Assembly: GCA_022036555.1 (NCBI GenBank)
Contig: CM039124.1
Location: forward strand, 57,368,130 to 57,432,129
DNA from: Microstegium vimineum
Lineage: Eukaryota > Streptophyta > Magnoliopsida > Poales > Poaceae
Direction of reading: 5' to 3'
Length of the DNA stretch: 64,000 nucleotides
Shown here: one piece after another, positions 1-11,513 of the stretch
Numbering within the stretch: position 1 is the stretch's first letter
Layout: each line of letters starts with the position of its first letter
Made by a program: the position numbers and the translations under genes
Notes under the pieces: model-generated
The model's input: the letters and a program-made list of their open reading frames with translations, nothing else
Told to the model about the DNA's origin: nothing
Database searches by the model: none

Positions 1-1594
1 TCTTTTCATGTATGCCAGCGAAGAAGTATTTATGAAATTGTCTCTCTAGATCGGCCCATGTGATTACAGAGTTTGGAGGCAATGATATAAACCATGTGAA
101 TGTCGATCCAGACAATGATGAAGAAAACAATCTCACCCTGAGTTCCTCTCTGCTGGCAGCTTCTCCACACTGGATAATGAAGCAATTAATATGCTCCATC
201 GTTGATGTGTCATCTTGGCCGGAGAACTTGGTAAAATCAGGCACTTTGTACCGATTTGGGAGAGGAATCAAGTCATACGCTGGAGGATACGGGGTCTGAT
301 AAGAATATGTGTTGACCTTGGGTTTGATGCCGAATTGCTCTTTCATTACCTCGGCGATCTTATCGGTCCAATATGCATCCTGCTCTTGCCGACTCATTGG
401 CTGGTTGTTGACTGATGGAGCCGGCTGATGCGCCCCTTCAAATCTTGATAGAAGATGATTCGGAGTAGTTGGCATGGGCGCAGCACCAGTCATCTGGACG
501 TTATGCATCGGCTGACCTGCCAATGGGCAATGTTGTACATTCACTGGATTATGAGGCATTGAATTCATCGGCTACTGTACCGATGGTCCACTTTGAATGT
601 TTGCTGGACTCCCATACTGATACATTGATATGCCAGACTGTTGAACCGGCGGTGGGTTAGTCCATCCAGGATTGTAAATCATCTGCATGTGGCCTGTCGA
701 TGGCTGATAGCTAACTTGCATCTGCTGCTCCTGCGTCTTAGAGTAATCAACAAATTGGTTACCTTGAGGTACCAGCACTCCGGCTTGAGGATTCATCAGC
801 ATAGGCTCACTTCCAGTCGCTATGTTCTATTGCATCGGCATAGGGCTTGCTGATGGTGGCATCAGAGGTATTTTAGGAATTACTTGGAAATCTTCTGATG
901 GCACTTGTACAGTTGGAGAGGGTGTAGAGTAATGCATCATAGGGGCCACCTGCTGAGATTGCATTGCCGATGCCATGGAGCCCTTCCAAGCTGAGCTATC
1001 TCCCTGCACCAGATTAGAACCAGCATATAGATTCGAAGGCATACCGTATCCCCACCAGTTAGCAGGGGCTGGCTGACTTTGGAGAGCAGGTTCTGAAATT
1101 GCCGATGCCACTGGATCTGTACGGAGCTTGGTGACGCTGTCAGGGCTCGGCCTTGGCGGTGTAGCCACATCGGCAAACGGTTCCACAGGAGTAGAAGACG
1201 TCATTGGGGCTGCCGATGGGCTTATAGATGCCGATCCAGGTTGATGATACGTTGGACCAACATATTGAGGTGCATGTCCTTCTTTGAATAATTGCATCAC
1301 AGCATTGTACACAGTATTGGACAACACGCTGGAGTGGCTAATTAACGCTTGATTTAGAGCAGAATTAACCATCTCTTGTAACTTACCAGGATTGGCGTCA
1401 TACGTGACCTGCCGTGGCAACGGCGGATCTTGCTTCTGGATTGCTTCGTCGCTCCTGCTTAGGCTGAAGGATTTCAGATATAATTGTTTGTACTCCTTCA
1501 TAGCCCGCTCCATGGCCAGCCTCTGATCATCTTTTAGATCGGCCTCGGAGACTTCAATGACGTTCCTCTGGTTAACGTCGGCGTTATCACCCAT
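1..1594 (-). pseudogene. Ty3/gypsy retrotransposon gag, partial and broken
   Basis: Capsid-type gag polyprotein of a Ty3/gypsy LTR retrotransposon, read on the minus strand from an ATG at 1594 (starts MGDNADVNQR) and running off the window edge at base 1. The N-terminal third is charged and helical. The middle is a Pro/Gln/Met-rich spacer. From about base 420 downwards a typical plant gag core appears, with pieces such as YKVPDFTKFSG, EHINCFI and WADLERQFHKYF. Two in-frame TAG stops, at 827-829 and 572-574, break the frame, so this copy cannot make full gag. The ATG follows the LTR and a primer-binding-like site by about 30 bases, the normal spacing. An open frame continues upstream to 1888 inside the LTR, but only from a GTG, so I start at the ATG. 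Protease, RT and integrase lie outside the window. Confidence 0.85.
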
Positions 1595-1620
1595 GATGGA
1601 TGTATAATTTATATAATCGA

Positions 1621-1640
1621 GTCCCACTGGGCGTGCCAAA
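1621..1640 (-). other. Primer-binding-like site of the gypsy element
   Basis: On the minus strand the bases TTTGGCACGCCCAGTGGGAC lie five bases inside the end of the LTR, just before gag. Grass gypsy elements often carry a similar motif here. I did not identify the priming tRNA. Confidence 0.5.
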
Positions 1641-1645
1641 AGAGG

Positions 1646-2667
1646 TGTTGACACAAAAAACATCAGGATCTGCGAATACCTCGGGCTTATACCCGAAATT
1701 CGATATCCGAGGGTGTGCCAGTCGATTTGACCAGTTAATCGACAAGGACGATAATTAGAACAAGATTCAATCAAGACAACGGCGATGCGCCCGGATGCCA
1801 AGATTGGGGCTTGATCAGGATAACTAGAGCAGAGCTGAACGAGACAACAGCGATGCGCCCAGATGTCAAGGCTCAGAGGTACTCCCACGCGGAACTTACA
1901 AGGGTTTGACGGAGATCAGGGTGATGCAGCCCGTCGAAGCTTGAAGAACTCATTGATAAACTAAGACTAATGCAAAAAAGGGTAAATTGCAGTAAAAGTA
2001 GAATAAGAGTAAATTGATTTGATTTTGATTGGATTGATCTTTTTACACGCCGCCCTTGGGCACATATTTATACTCCCGCATGGAGAGTTGTACAGAGACA
2101 CGACTTGTACCTTTCCAAAACAAAACTCCTAACTTAAAGGAAACTGACTCGCGCAGGAGTCGGATCCGAATAACAATATTATTTTTCCTAAACAAACACG
2201 CCTATTTTAAAGGAAAACAAATGACTCATGAAAGAGTCGGACTCAAACTATCATAATAATACTGGTATAAAGTCTCCAGTTTCCTTATCTTCGCTTCGAT
2301 GAAAACTTTCTATCGGCAGACCGCTTCAATCCGCTATTTCCTTCTTTCGCCACCAGCCATCTTCTGCTGACGTCAACTGCCACATCACCCTGTGTCCCTC
2401 GGCACTCCATGCCTGTCGGTATCATCTCTTCATCGGCAATCGGCATCGGCAACATCGGAAATCGGCCTCTACAGTTCTGGTGACAGCCATTCAACTCCCA
2501 TCGGCAACGTCCGAAATTTCCAACTTCCATCGGCAACACACTTGACCTTCTTACAGTACATTCCCATCGGCAATACTGACCTATGTCTTCCCGATGCCGA
2601 TGGAAAACGGCTACCGATTAACACAAGTCTTAGCTCATTTGACACGTGCCGAAAAACGGTGTCAACA
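1646..2667 (-). mobile_element. LTR (5' LTR) of the minus-strand Ty3/gypsy element
   Basis: A 1022-bp LTR with an 8-bp terminal inverted repeat, TGTTGACA at one end and TGTCAACA at the other. It lies directly upstream of gag on the minus strand, so it is the element's 5' LTR. A TATAAATA promoter box is at 2065-2072 on the minus strand. The outer end at 2667 falls abruptly inside the pol frame of a copia element, so this gypsy element jumped into an older copia copy. The expected 5-bp target duplication would begin with aatct (2668-2672). Its partner is outside the window. Confidence 0.8.
2065..2072 (-). promoter_or_regulatory. TATA box in the gypsy LTR
   Basis: TATAAATA on the minus strand in the middle of the LTR, about 470 bases before the gag ATG, where the U3/R border of such LTRs is expected. 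Confidence 0.6.
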
Positions 2668-4310
2668 AATCTAGCGCTAGAAATTATGGATAAAAATGAG
2701 GATCAAGAACCTCACTCAATCGAAGAATGCAAAGAAAGAAAAGATTGGGCAAAATGGAATGATGCAATTCAAGCAGAATTGAATTCTCTTACAAAACGAG
2801 AAGTTTTTAGGCCTGTAACCCGTGTACCAAATGGTGTCAAACCCGTTGGTTATAAATGGGTATTTGTGAGAAAACGAAATGAGGAAGGAGAAATCACAAG
2901 ACATAAGACACGACTGGTTGCCCAAGGATTCTCACAAAGACTAGGAATTGATTATGAAGAAACATACTCTCTGTGATGGATGCAACAACTTTTAGATACC
3001 TTATAAGTCTGGCAATGAAAGAGAATCTTGACTTGTGTCTAATGGATGTTGTTACAACATATTTATATGTGTCACTTGATAGTGACATATATATGAAACT
3101 ACCAGAAGGATTTAAGCTACCAGGATCAGGTTCTCGAGAACAATATTCAATTAAGTTGAATAAATCTCTATATGGGTTGAAACAATCTGGGAGAATGTGG
3201 TACAATCGTCTTAGTGAGTATTTGATAAAAGAATGGTATAAGAATGACTCTATTTGTCCATGTATATTCATAAAAAGATATGGATCTGAATTTGTGATCA
3301 TAGCTGTATATGTTGATGATCTAAACTTAATTGGCACTTCTCAGGGAATCACTGAGGCGAAAGATTGTTTAAAGAAAGAATTTGAAATGAAGGATCTGGG
3401 AAAGACAAAGTTTTGTCTTGGTTTACAAATAGAACATTTTAAAGATGAAGTTCTTTTGCATCAAGCAACTTATATAGAGAAAATACTAAAGCAATTTTAC
3501 ATGGATAAAGCACATCCATTGAGTACCCCAATGGTTGTTAGATCCCTTGATATAACTAAAGACCCTTTTCGACCTCCGGAATGTGATAGTGAAATTCTTG
3601 GTCCTGAGGTGCCATATCTAAGTGCTATAGGAGCCCTAATGTATCTATCTTCTCATACACGTCCTGATATTGCATTTGCTGTTAATTTATTAGCAAGATA
3701 TAGCTCATGTCCTACTAGAAAACATTGGAATGAGATAAAACATATACTTTGTTATTTACAAGGTACGAAAGACATGGGTCTATATTTTTCTAACAAATGC
3801 ATGGAAGAATTAGTTGGTTTTGCGGATGCAGGATATCTATCTGATCCACATAATGGTCGTTCACAAACGGGATATGTATTTATGTGTGGTGGTGCATCTA
3901 TTTCATGGCGTTCAATGAAGCAAACTATAGCCGCAACTTCATCTAACCATGCAAATTTTTTGGCTATTTATGAAGCTAGCAGAGAATGTGTCTGGTTGAG
4001 AAATATGACACATCATATTCGTAAGGTGTGCAATTTACTTCTAGAAAATGAAGCGCCAATGGTCATACACGAAGACAATGCGGCTTGCATAACTCAATTG
4101 AAAGATATGTACATAAAAGGAGATAGAGTGAAACACATCTCGCCAAAGTTTTTCTTTACTCATGATCTTCAAAAGGATGGTATTATAACAGTCCAACAAA
4201 TTCGTTCAAATGAAAATCCAGCAGACTTGTTCACAAAGGCACTACCTACTTCAGTATTCAAGAAATTGACATATGGTATTGGATTACGTCGGTTGAAAGA
4301 CATTAAGTGA
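2668..4310 (+). pseudogene. Ty1/copia pol remnant: reverse transcriptase and RNase H
   Basis: C-terminal half of a Ty1/copia polyprotein, cut at its 5' side by the gypsy LTR. The first part (2668-2976) has the conserved start of the RT domain (VGYKWVFVRKR, RLVAQGFSQ), then runs into a stop at 2974-2976. The next part (from about 2973, one frame over) continues the same domain without a gap, so a single-base deletion near 2970 broke the frame. The second part has the RT active site YVDDL (about 3309-3323), the connection region, and RNase H with GFADAGY, EDNAACI and the C-terminal NPADLFTKALP. Where related elements have a catalytic Glu after NHA in RNase H, this copy has Asn (SSNHANFLAI). The element is dead on three counts. 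Codons are AT-rich, unlike the host genes to the right. Confidence 0.88.
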
Positions 4311-4318
4311 TATTGCCA

Positions 4319-4444
4319 TCAGGGGGAGTGAATATGTGTGTACTCTTTTTTCTTTGGCCATGGTTTTTTTCCCACTGGGTTTTTCCTTGGCAAGGTTTTT
4401 AACGAGGCATGCAATTCACCTCTTAATGGATATTCAAGGGGGAG
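4319..4444 (+). other. Copia 3' untranslated region with polypurine tracts
   Basis: The stop codon of pol is followed by a purine run, ATCAGGGGGAG (4319 onward), and then by a second one, CAAGGGGGAG, ending at 4444. The second directly abuts the TG of the LTR and is the likely plus-strand primer. Repeated CACTGGGTTTTTCC and CAAGGTTTTT motifs between them are usual in grass copia elements. Confidence 0.65.
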
Positions 4445-4695
4445 TGTTATGAAATATTAATGTGGATGTCCATAACCCCTATACCATCAAAGCTACAACC
4501 TTTATGCTCAATAGTGTAACTCTTTCTGGCATCAATTCTTGTAACTTCATCCCCTCATATAAAGCTATATATGGGAGGGCTTATGTACTGTAAAGTGATA
4601 CGAGAAAAGAGAATAACTCATTTTCATCTCTTTACTTCTATTCTTCATATTCTTACATACATATTCTTGATAGTGAAACTAGTTATTATATAACA
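4445..4695 (+). mobile_element. 3' LTR of the Ty1/copia element
   Basis: A short 251-bp LTR that starts TGTTAT right after the polypurine tract and ends ATAACA, a 6-bp inverted repeat. It carries a TATA-like stretch (ATATAAA, about 4557-4563), with the likely transcript start and poly(A) region following. The 5' LTR lies outside the window beyond the gypsy insertion. The next five bases, aggag (4696-4700), should be the target duplication. Confidence 0.78.
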
Positions 4696-5269
4696 AGGAG
4701 TTCGTTATTTATTTTTTTCTTTTACTAATTATTTTATTTCTCCTAATATTCAAGGGCTTGGATTTCATTGAACTCTTACCTCTTAAGAGGTAATGGGAGT
4801 ACCGTAACAAGGTCCATAAATATTACTGTAAAATAAAATTATGCAACCGTGACTTGTCGATTCCATTGCGTCTGCAACCATCATGTTGTTATATCATAGT
4901 ATAAGTATATGCTTCTGCTCCTGTCGTATACTTGATATCCGATTCGAGTTCACCAGCTGAGAACAGATTGGGGAAAAGTAGAGAGTACTAGTTGATTACA
5001 GATTTTGCTTGCCCTGCTTGCCTAACTCTCTCCTACTTATCTTCACATTGCCCTGCTTCACAGAGCAGGCCGAACAGGTCCTTCAGGAACTGTCACCCGG
5101 CTGTTGGACCGCCTGGGCCTTGTTCCTCTCCTGGGCTTCTGTAATGCTTGAGGGTCGCCTCGGCCAGAAGTGCTGACACTCGATGTGCATGCCAGTGTGA
5201 CAAAACACCGTCCAGCAGAGTTTGCAGGTGATTGAAACTGCGGAGGCACGGATAGCACGCCACACAGAT
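4696..5269. other. Intergenic, no clear gene
   Basis: Flank of the copia element. AT-rich up to about 5000, then of mixed composition. An open stretch on the minus strand (about 5060-5307) contains Cys and His residues (CKLCW, CHTGMHIECQH) but has no ATG-led frame that matches a family I recognise. I treat it as non-coding or as a scrap of a gene. Confidence 0.4.
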
Positions 5270-5735
5270 CGACTTGCCTGATGCCGCTCATTCCCAGTGC
5301 ACAGCAAAACGCGGATGTAAAATTGGTGAAAGAAAATAAAAGGAGCTCATAAAGAAATACTCCTATAAACTGAGCGATGTAAAAGGAGCATGCACCCAGT
5401 CTGAAGAGCTGGAGCGTGTAATATAAACTGATGGTGCATACTCCGTATATGGTAGTTATATGTGTGAAGAATGACGCTCTGCTTTGTCGTCATCTGCTCC
5501 TATTTATTGTACATAATGTTTTGTAGATTTATTTATTTATTTACGAGTATTACTTTTGGTGACCTAATTAAGGTCAGCTTTAATTTTGCTATACGCGTGT
5601 GTGCATCGATCGGTTGGATCAGGACTTCTTTATACTGCAGAAGATCAGCAGAACATGTTTTTTAATCAGGAGTGGTAGCCCATCAGGGTGGACTGGTGGT
5701 GGTGATACCTCTCGATCGAGCCCCGGACACCCACT
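5270..5735 (+). repeat. Dispersed repeat family P, copy A
   Basis: First of three copies of a repeat that also occurs around 12226-12979 and 14037-14670. Shared landmarks are GATGCCGCTCATTCC, GTAAAAGGAGCAT, CGTCATCTGCTCCTATTT, ATAATGTTTTGTA and GTCAGCTTTAATTTTGCTA, in the same order and strand. The copy ends with GAGTGGTA followed by a stretch like TACCTCTCGATCGAGCCCC, shared with copy C. Copy A is the most diverged. No protein or terminal repeat identifies the element type. Confidence 0.7.
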
Positions 5736-7207
5736 GGCAGAGCTACCGTGGCCTGGCAATAATGGATTGAAATCCAAATCCAAACTAAAGAAATCCAAGG
5801 AAAAGAATTTTTTTTTACAATGGTTGGAGAAGTGATGAGAGACGATAGATGTATCTATGAACAGTGGGTCCGTAACATGAGAGACGATGAGAGTAAGGCG
5901 ATGGGAGACGATTGGTGTGTCTATGGTCGGTGAGTCCATATACGTCACGTTGCCTCCCATCGCCTCTGAAATTGCGAAGATTAGAAATTCAAATAGAGAA
6001 ACGATAATTTATTTTTCGTAATTCTTTTTTTAGTGATGGGTAAAAGGGTAATCTCAAATTGAGACGTGTGTGATCTCGGACACTGCTTTGTAATCGCACG
6101 GTCACTAGTCCAGCTACAAACGCATGTTTGTATGTACTACGTACGTAGCGTCAAGCTCGGCGGGCATATGCATGCGGAGCAGCCTGACATCCACGCCCAC
6201 GAGATCGATGACGCCAACGAGAACGATGACTGTGCCACCGTCGGCGAAGTCGTCGAAGGCCGCTGCAGTGGTGGTTGGGCGCATGCGGTCCACGAGCGTG
6301 CCGTGCCACACACACCCTGCGACTGGCGGAAGTCGACGAGACGACGATCAGCTCCTGGCGTTGTAGTCATGGACGAGCTGCTGCTATTCCGACGGTATGC
6401 TGTCCCGCTGTCTTGCCCGACGCCTTCGGCACGTTCTGGCTGTTCAGGTGGGGCCCCGGAAGCACGCGGCTGAGCTCCGTGCCGCCGTGCGCAGGTGCGA
6501 CGCGTCCAAGCTGGCCTCGGCGGCGCATGCGCAAAGGCAGGCTGGGCAGGAGCTCGAGCATCTCGCCGTCGCCGTCTGCTCGCTTGGGATAAGGGTTGGG
6601 TTACAAGAGGTTCGTGCGCAATGACGATATTATCCTTACACTAATAAAATCAACAACAAAAAATACTTTAGAGAGGCGATGGAAAACGATAGAAAGCCAT
6701 TTCAACCATTATAAATGGTCTCATGTCCACTCCAATCCAGTTTAACTAATAAATCAAAGAAAATCCAGCCCAATCCGATCCACTCACTCACTCACTGAGC
6801 ATCCAAAGTGCATCCGTAAATCCAATTTAACATCCTTTGACTACATCGCATCGTACGTGTCGTATCCACAGTACTATAGCAACCATGGACGCAGCAGTAC
6901 TGCAGCGCCCACACTCTCCTGCAATCCTGCATGCGCCTAGCCCGACGTCGCAGTCGCATGCACTCTCTGCTCGCCCACCTCCACCCCTGCTCGTCTAGCT
7001 ACCCGCTGCACACAGCTCCCTGGCGCTGGCGGCCTCGCTCGTCGTTGCGCACGGTCCCGGGACCCGGGGGCAGCACGGCAGCAGTGCCGTTTCCTGTACG
7101 ATTACACACTACAATTGCACACGGGCAGAACTTGTCGCAGGTGGCCAAGTAATTAAATTCCTAACAGTCTACCGTCATGTACCCCCGAGTAAAGAGATAT
7201 TCAACTA
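5736..7207. other. Intergenic with a GC-rich patch, no gene recognised
   Basis: Contains a GC-rich stretch at about 6110-6600 with overlapping open frames on both strands, and a second at about 6890-7110. Neither shows a known domain or splice structure. High GC alone keeps frames open. The first might be a captured gene fragment. Confidence 0.35.
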
Positions 7208-7467
7208 CTCCCTCCGTCCCAAATTATAAGACGTTCCAAAGATCTTGGAGAGTCAAAGCATCTCAAGTTTAACCAATAATTATATAAAAAACTATAAAGA
7301 TTTATGATATAAAATAGGTATATTATAAAAATATAATTGATAACGAATCTAATGATACTTAGTTGACATCATAAATATTATTATGTTGTTGTATAAGTTT
7401 AGTTAAAGTTGAGATAGTTTGACTTTCCAATATTCTTGAGAAGTCTTATAATTTAGAACTGAGGGAG
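7208..7467. mobile_element. Stowaway-type MITE (Tc1/mariner)
   Basis: A 260-bp element with TIRs CTCCCTCCGTCCC and CTGAGGGAG, and with ATTATAAGAC and GTCTTATAAT just inside. It is flanked by TA duplications (7206-7207 and 7468-7469). The interior is AT-rich and without coding capacity. Confidence 0.88.
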
Positions 7468-8621
7468 TAGTTATGAATGCTCTGGTACGTAGTCTCTGTT
7501 GGACCAGTTAACTGAGTACCATATAATCGTGAGGATTTACAGTGAGGGCTGCATGATGGTTCCATAGTAGCCGGCATGCAGCGCGTCACCACCAAACCTG
7601 AAGGCCAAAAGCATATTCACCAAAACTGATAAACATTTGAACCAAATCAATAAAAGTTTGAACCATGTCAATACAAAGCATGTTATCAACGGCGCTGCCA
7701 AATGCGCTGAAAAACAGGTGTTTTTTTTTTAATCTCTACCTACAGTACTTTGTAGCTAGGCAGCAAACCGCCGCTGCAGTGAGCGCACACCAAGTATATG
7801 AAGCAGACTGCTAGCTACTCATCTCATCAGACAAAACGAGCAGCTGCCTGGTCACGTACGCAAGGGTTGCAGATCATCTATATGTCTCACCTTATTAATT
7901 TGCATCTGGCTTGGAGTTTACAATACTGTACTCATCTCTTGCATGCAATTAGTTTACTGATACTATGATTTTGAAGAAGGTGACTAAGTCTCCACCTGTC
8001 CCAAGCAGGATCAAGGTCAAAACTAGCGTCTTTCTCTCGTCTTGGATGAGATTAACTTGAACACCTGCCAATGAACAGTGTATAACCTATGATATCAACC
8101 TCTTATGTGGACTAAGCATTCCCGATTACTCTCAATCCCAAACTAACAATGTGTGGTAATAACATATGCATATACCATGCCCCCAACAGGCACCCCTAAT
8201 AATAAGACGCTTAGTGTTGGCGGTGATCGAGAAAAATAGCATGTAAATGACTTGTGCATGTGATGCAACCGTCCAAGACCTATTGTGCAGGTAGCCAAGG
8301 TGCATGTCGTATATATAGCACACAATATTTCAATGCATTGTGCCATGTAATTTATTACTGTTGTTTAAATGAAAGGGGAGATGCGCGTCTTCAATTATTT
8401 CTACTACTTAATACTTATAAAAATGAACCCACATGCTTAAACTATCCACACGTCAATGTTTATTATCATGTAATTATGATAGCTATTTCGGCGTACAAGC
8501 TATCTATGTCAGTGCATCACATCGTGCATTAACACATACTGTATTTAGTTGTGCAAGGCACATTGTCCACTAACATTATTATGATAATATATATGTACAA
8601 AAAAACTATCGATATATTACT
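7468..8621. other. Intergenic repeat-derived DNA
   Basis: No gene seen. The part around 7525-7610 (ATAATCGTGAGGATTTAC, then GCGTCACCACCAAAC) is matched by 21315-21400, so this is another piece of the duplicated repeat landscape of 7.5-22 kb. Confidence 0.4.
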
Positions 8622-8803
8622 CACTACTACTATGGTGGACTTCTTCTAGTATTTTTAATTAATAGTAAAATACTATCACTAGTCATGGCACATGAGAATT
8701 ATCACTAGAAGATATTTAGTACAGAAAGTTTGTACTAAATTTTGAATATCAAAACATTAGGAGAACTCCACTTCACTAGGAGAATTTTTCGATTTTGGTA
8801 GTG
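8622..8803. mobile_element. Short CACTA-type MITE
   Basis: A 182-bp element beginning CACTACTACTA and ending TTTTGGTAGTG. It is flanked by the 3-bp duplication ACT (8619-8621 and 8804-8806). CACTA termini with a 3-bp duplication define the superfamily. Confidence 0.72.
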
Positions 8804-9567
8804 ACTATATAATTGGCTACATAAACCAATAATTATATGACATCCAATTTTCATTCCAAACCATCTGCTGTCCTACCGCAATGAGCTTGCCTTTCTTCTA
8901 GTTTTATTACAGCGCCTTTAATGACAACATGTCTTTGAAGAGAGTTCATTAATTGGATTAGGAGATCACATATGACGAGATAAGTAATAAAATAAATTTG
9001 TATAATTAATTTTTAGCGCTGCATGTTGAACTTAACAAAAACTCAATCTCAGTAAAAATAAAAGTAGTCCCTTCTCAACTGTCCATATATCATTATATGG
9101 AATCAACTTAGTAATCATCTGCTCTGTAGTCTCACACAAAAGAAGTCCCTGCTCTAACTAATATCCACATAGTAGAGCTTTAATTTACTATGTCATATGT
9201 GATTATATGTTACCAGAATAGAAATAAATAAACAAACAAATCAGTCAAACCGTAACATTATCTAAAAATAAATAATAATGACAAAAACAGAAGGGAGCCT
9301 ATATATAACTGCTATAGATATATGGACAGTTGTGGTGGCTCACTTCACAGTCTACACATCCTAGCTCTTGCGAGTTGCGACCGGGTGCATGCATGCTCCT
9401 TTATTTTACCTCATTCTTTTACCTATTTCCTCCAGCAACTGAGCGCTCGATACAAGAAGTGGAGCCACATTTTGGGTTCTTTGGAATGAGTGGCACCAGG
9501 AAAAACTATTCCTCCACGGAAGCTGCTTGCACTGTTCGACAAGTGCTCATGTTAGATGTAGCTGTAG
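8804..9567. other. Intergenic, no gene recognised
   Basis: AT-rich DNA. A piece at about 9325-9520 (gagtggcaccagg and its surroundings) is loosely matched by 20290-20460. Confidence 0.35.
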
Positions 9568-9707
9568 CACTAATGTCGTAGTAGCTGCCTTTAGAAATTG
9601 ATTTTTAGAGAGACGGCTCGTTTTGGAGGTCATTATAGAGGCGACTCTATATTGACCAGCCTCACAATGGAAAGCTCTGCATCCCTAGAAATCATTTTTT
9701 AGTAGTG
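9568..9707. mobile_element. Degraded CACTA-type MITE
   Basis: The right end TTTTTTAGTAGTG, and an inner TTAGAAATTGATTTTTAGAGA opposite TAGAAATCATTTTTTAG, match the ends of common grass CACTA MITEs. The left end is imperfect and no duplication is clear. Confidence 0.45.
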
Positions 9708-9711
9708 AATG

Positions 9712-9990
9712 ACACATGACATATCTAAAGATCAGCTACAAACATATTAGTTATTATTGCAGGGACTTTTTTGTGTTAGACCACTTCACACAGAGGAAAT
9801 ATTACTAAGTTGAGCGTCTATAATAATGCTATGTTGAGCAGAGACTTCTCTTCTGTTTAGACATTCAAATAGAGCTACTCTGACATTCAACGTTGCACAC
9901 GCTGGAATTAAAAGAAATTACTACTTTTGTAACTTTTCCCATCATAAGTCTTCTTCTCTATTCTAGGACCTAAGTGCGGAACATAAATAA
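9712..9990 (+). repeat. Dispersed repeat family Q, copy 1
   Basis: About 270 bp aligned in the same strand with 18500-18765. Shared words are ATATTAGTTA, GCAGGGACTT, TTTGTGTTAG, GTCTATAATAATGCTA and TTATTACTTTT-like stretches. Similarity continues in pieces at 10013-10080 against 19203-19275 and at 10398 against 19303 (CATCGGAGACCTTTGCTCG). Confidence 0.68.
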
Positions 9991-11009
9991 CCATGCATGA
10001 CATGGCACACCTATTGATTCAGCCAGCGACCAAGAGCACTCTGTGTCTTTGGTGTTGTATGGATGGACAAAGTGAATGGACTAGGTCTTTTTTTTCACAA
10101 CCGTGTCGTAGCACGTATTTCATCACGCAGAAGATGTTTATTTTACATCCAAAGGCATCACGGTAATCCAGATATTACCATGACCCTCCCCAGTCACAAC
10201 AGCACACATCTACTTCAGCACCATCAGCGATCTCAGGTGCCTGTAACCCGCCAGGCACCACACAAAACATTTGGTTGTCGTCATTAAAGAACTAATTTTG
10301 TGACAATTTTAGAGAAGCAAAGAGGCTAGGTCTACAGAGCCTCTTGCTCCAGCTCGGACATGTCGAGATCCATGGCCGGAGAAGAGAAATTAAAAGTCAT
10401 CCCATCGGAGACCTTTGCTCGAACGAGAACGATGCCACAAGTCTGCTCCGAACTTCATGCAGGTGAATGCCATGAAACAGTTCCGGCTAGCAAACAACGT
10501 GGTCCTGATGCCACTCAATCCTAACAAGAGCTAGCAAGACATACTGAAGCCCAAGGTTCACTAAACGTCTCCACCACCAATGAGTTGATAGTTGGTGATA
10601 AATAGAATAGGCAACGGAACTAGATTGGGAGCACAAAACGAACAATGGCGGAATCATGCAAGAGTGAAAGTGAAGTATGGGACTATATGTCCAGCGAGTG
10701 AGGTTTGTATGGATAAACTTATATGGAACACGCCATTTAATTTACTTACTTCAATGGTTACTAGCTAGTAGTACATTTGCATTTGTCAGAGTTTGAATTC
10801 TCTTAAAGCTAAGGGCAGATCTTGTTGCAGGCAGCCAAGTAATTCATAACAGATACAAGTTTACTGTCACGTACCAAAGTTTCAGAAGAGATTGAATTAT
10901 GAAAGTGAATGGTGTGATGGCCATATTAACTTACCAGACATGTAATTATGAGAATTTCTTGGGGCGCACAACCAAAATATTAACTTCTGCTGATGTGGCA
11001 ACATTTTAA
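9991..11009. other. Intergenic repeat-derived DNA
   Basis: Contains scattered matches to 15.6-15.9 kb and 21.7-22.0 kb, for example GATGCCACTCAATCC near 10507 against GATGCCTCTCAATCC near 15620 and GATGCCGCTCAATCT near 21720. No gene seen. Confidence 0.4.
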
Positions 11010-11308
11010 GGCCAGTCTCAATGCCAAATTTTATCAAGTTTCATTGCACGGTTTCATTGCTTATTTTAATACTTCGTGAGTTTCATTTATACCAATTATA
11101 TTTTAGTATAGCGTTGTGATGAAATGGATCTGAGTCTCGGTGGGAGTTTTACACGATTACCAATGTTTTAGAAACAACACTGATACATTTCATTTTCATG
11201 AAACTTTCTCCTTTTCTCTTCTGTTTTATGCAAAGATTCTCTTTTTACTGATGTGGCACCACATTTAATGTGCGTGACATCTCCCATGAAATCCCATTGA
11301 GACTGGCC
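11010..11308. mobile_element. Tourist-type MITE (PIF/Harbinger)
   Basis: A 299-bp element with TIRs GGCCAGTCTCAATG and CATTGAGACTGGCC, flanked by TAA (11007-11009 and 11309-11311). Confidence 0.8.
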
Positions 11309-11311
11309 TAA

Positions 11312-11513
11312 TAAAGAGAGAGAATTAGTGTTATGGGAAAGAAACTCTTTTGACACGATTACCAACTCTTTATAAGTCATAAAATTAAATGTCTATAAAA
11401 CTCTAGAATGAAACTTTACATTGAGAGTGAGAGTTTCATTTAAGTTTTATTTCATTCTAGATGACATGACAGTTTTGAAAATGGTGCAATGAAACTCTCC
11501 ACTAAGACTGGCC
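11312..11513. mobile_element. Partial second copy of the same MITE family
   Basis: A further right end, ACTAAGACTGGCC (11501-11513, then TTA), with inner words shared with the neighbour (ACACGATTACCAA, GAGAGTTTCATT). The left end is missing, so this is a truncated or rearranged copy next to the intact one. Confidence 0.55.

Noticed and set aside
6066..6624. Possible gene in the GC-rich patch at 6.1-6.6 kb
   Set aside because: Frames are open on both strands, none has a domain, and no splice-supported extension was found.
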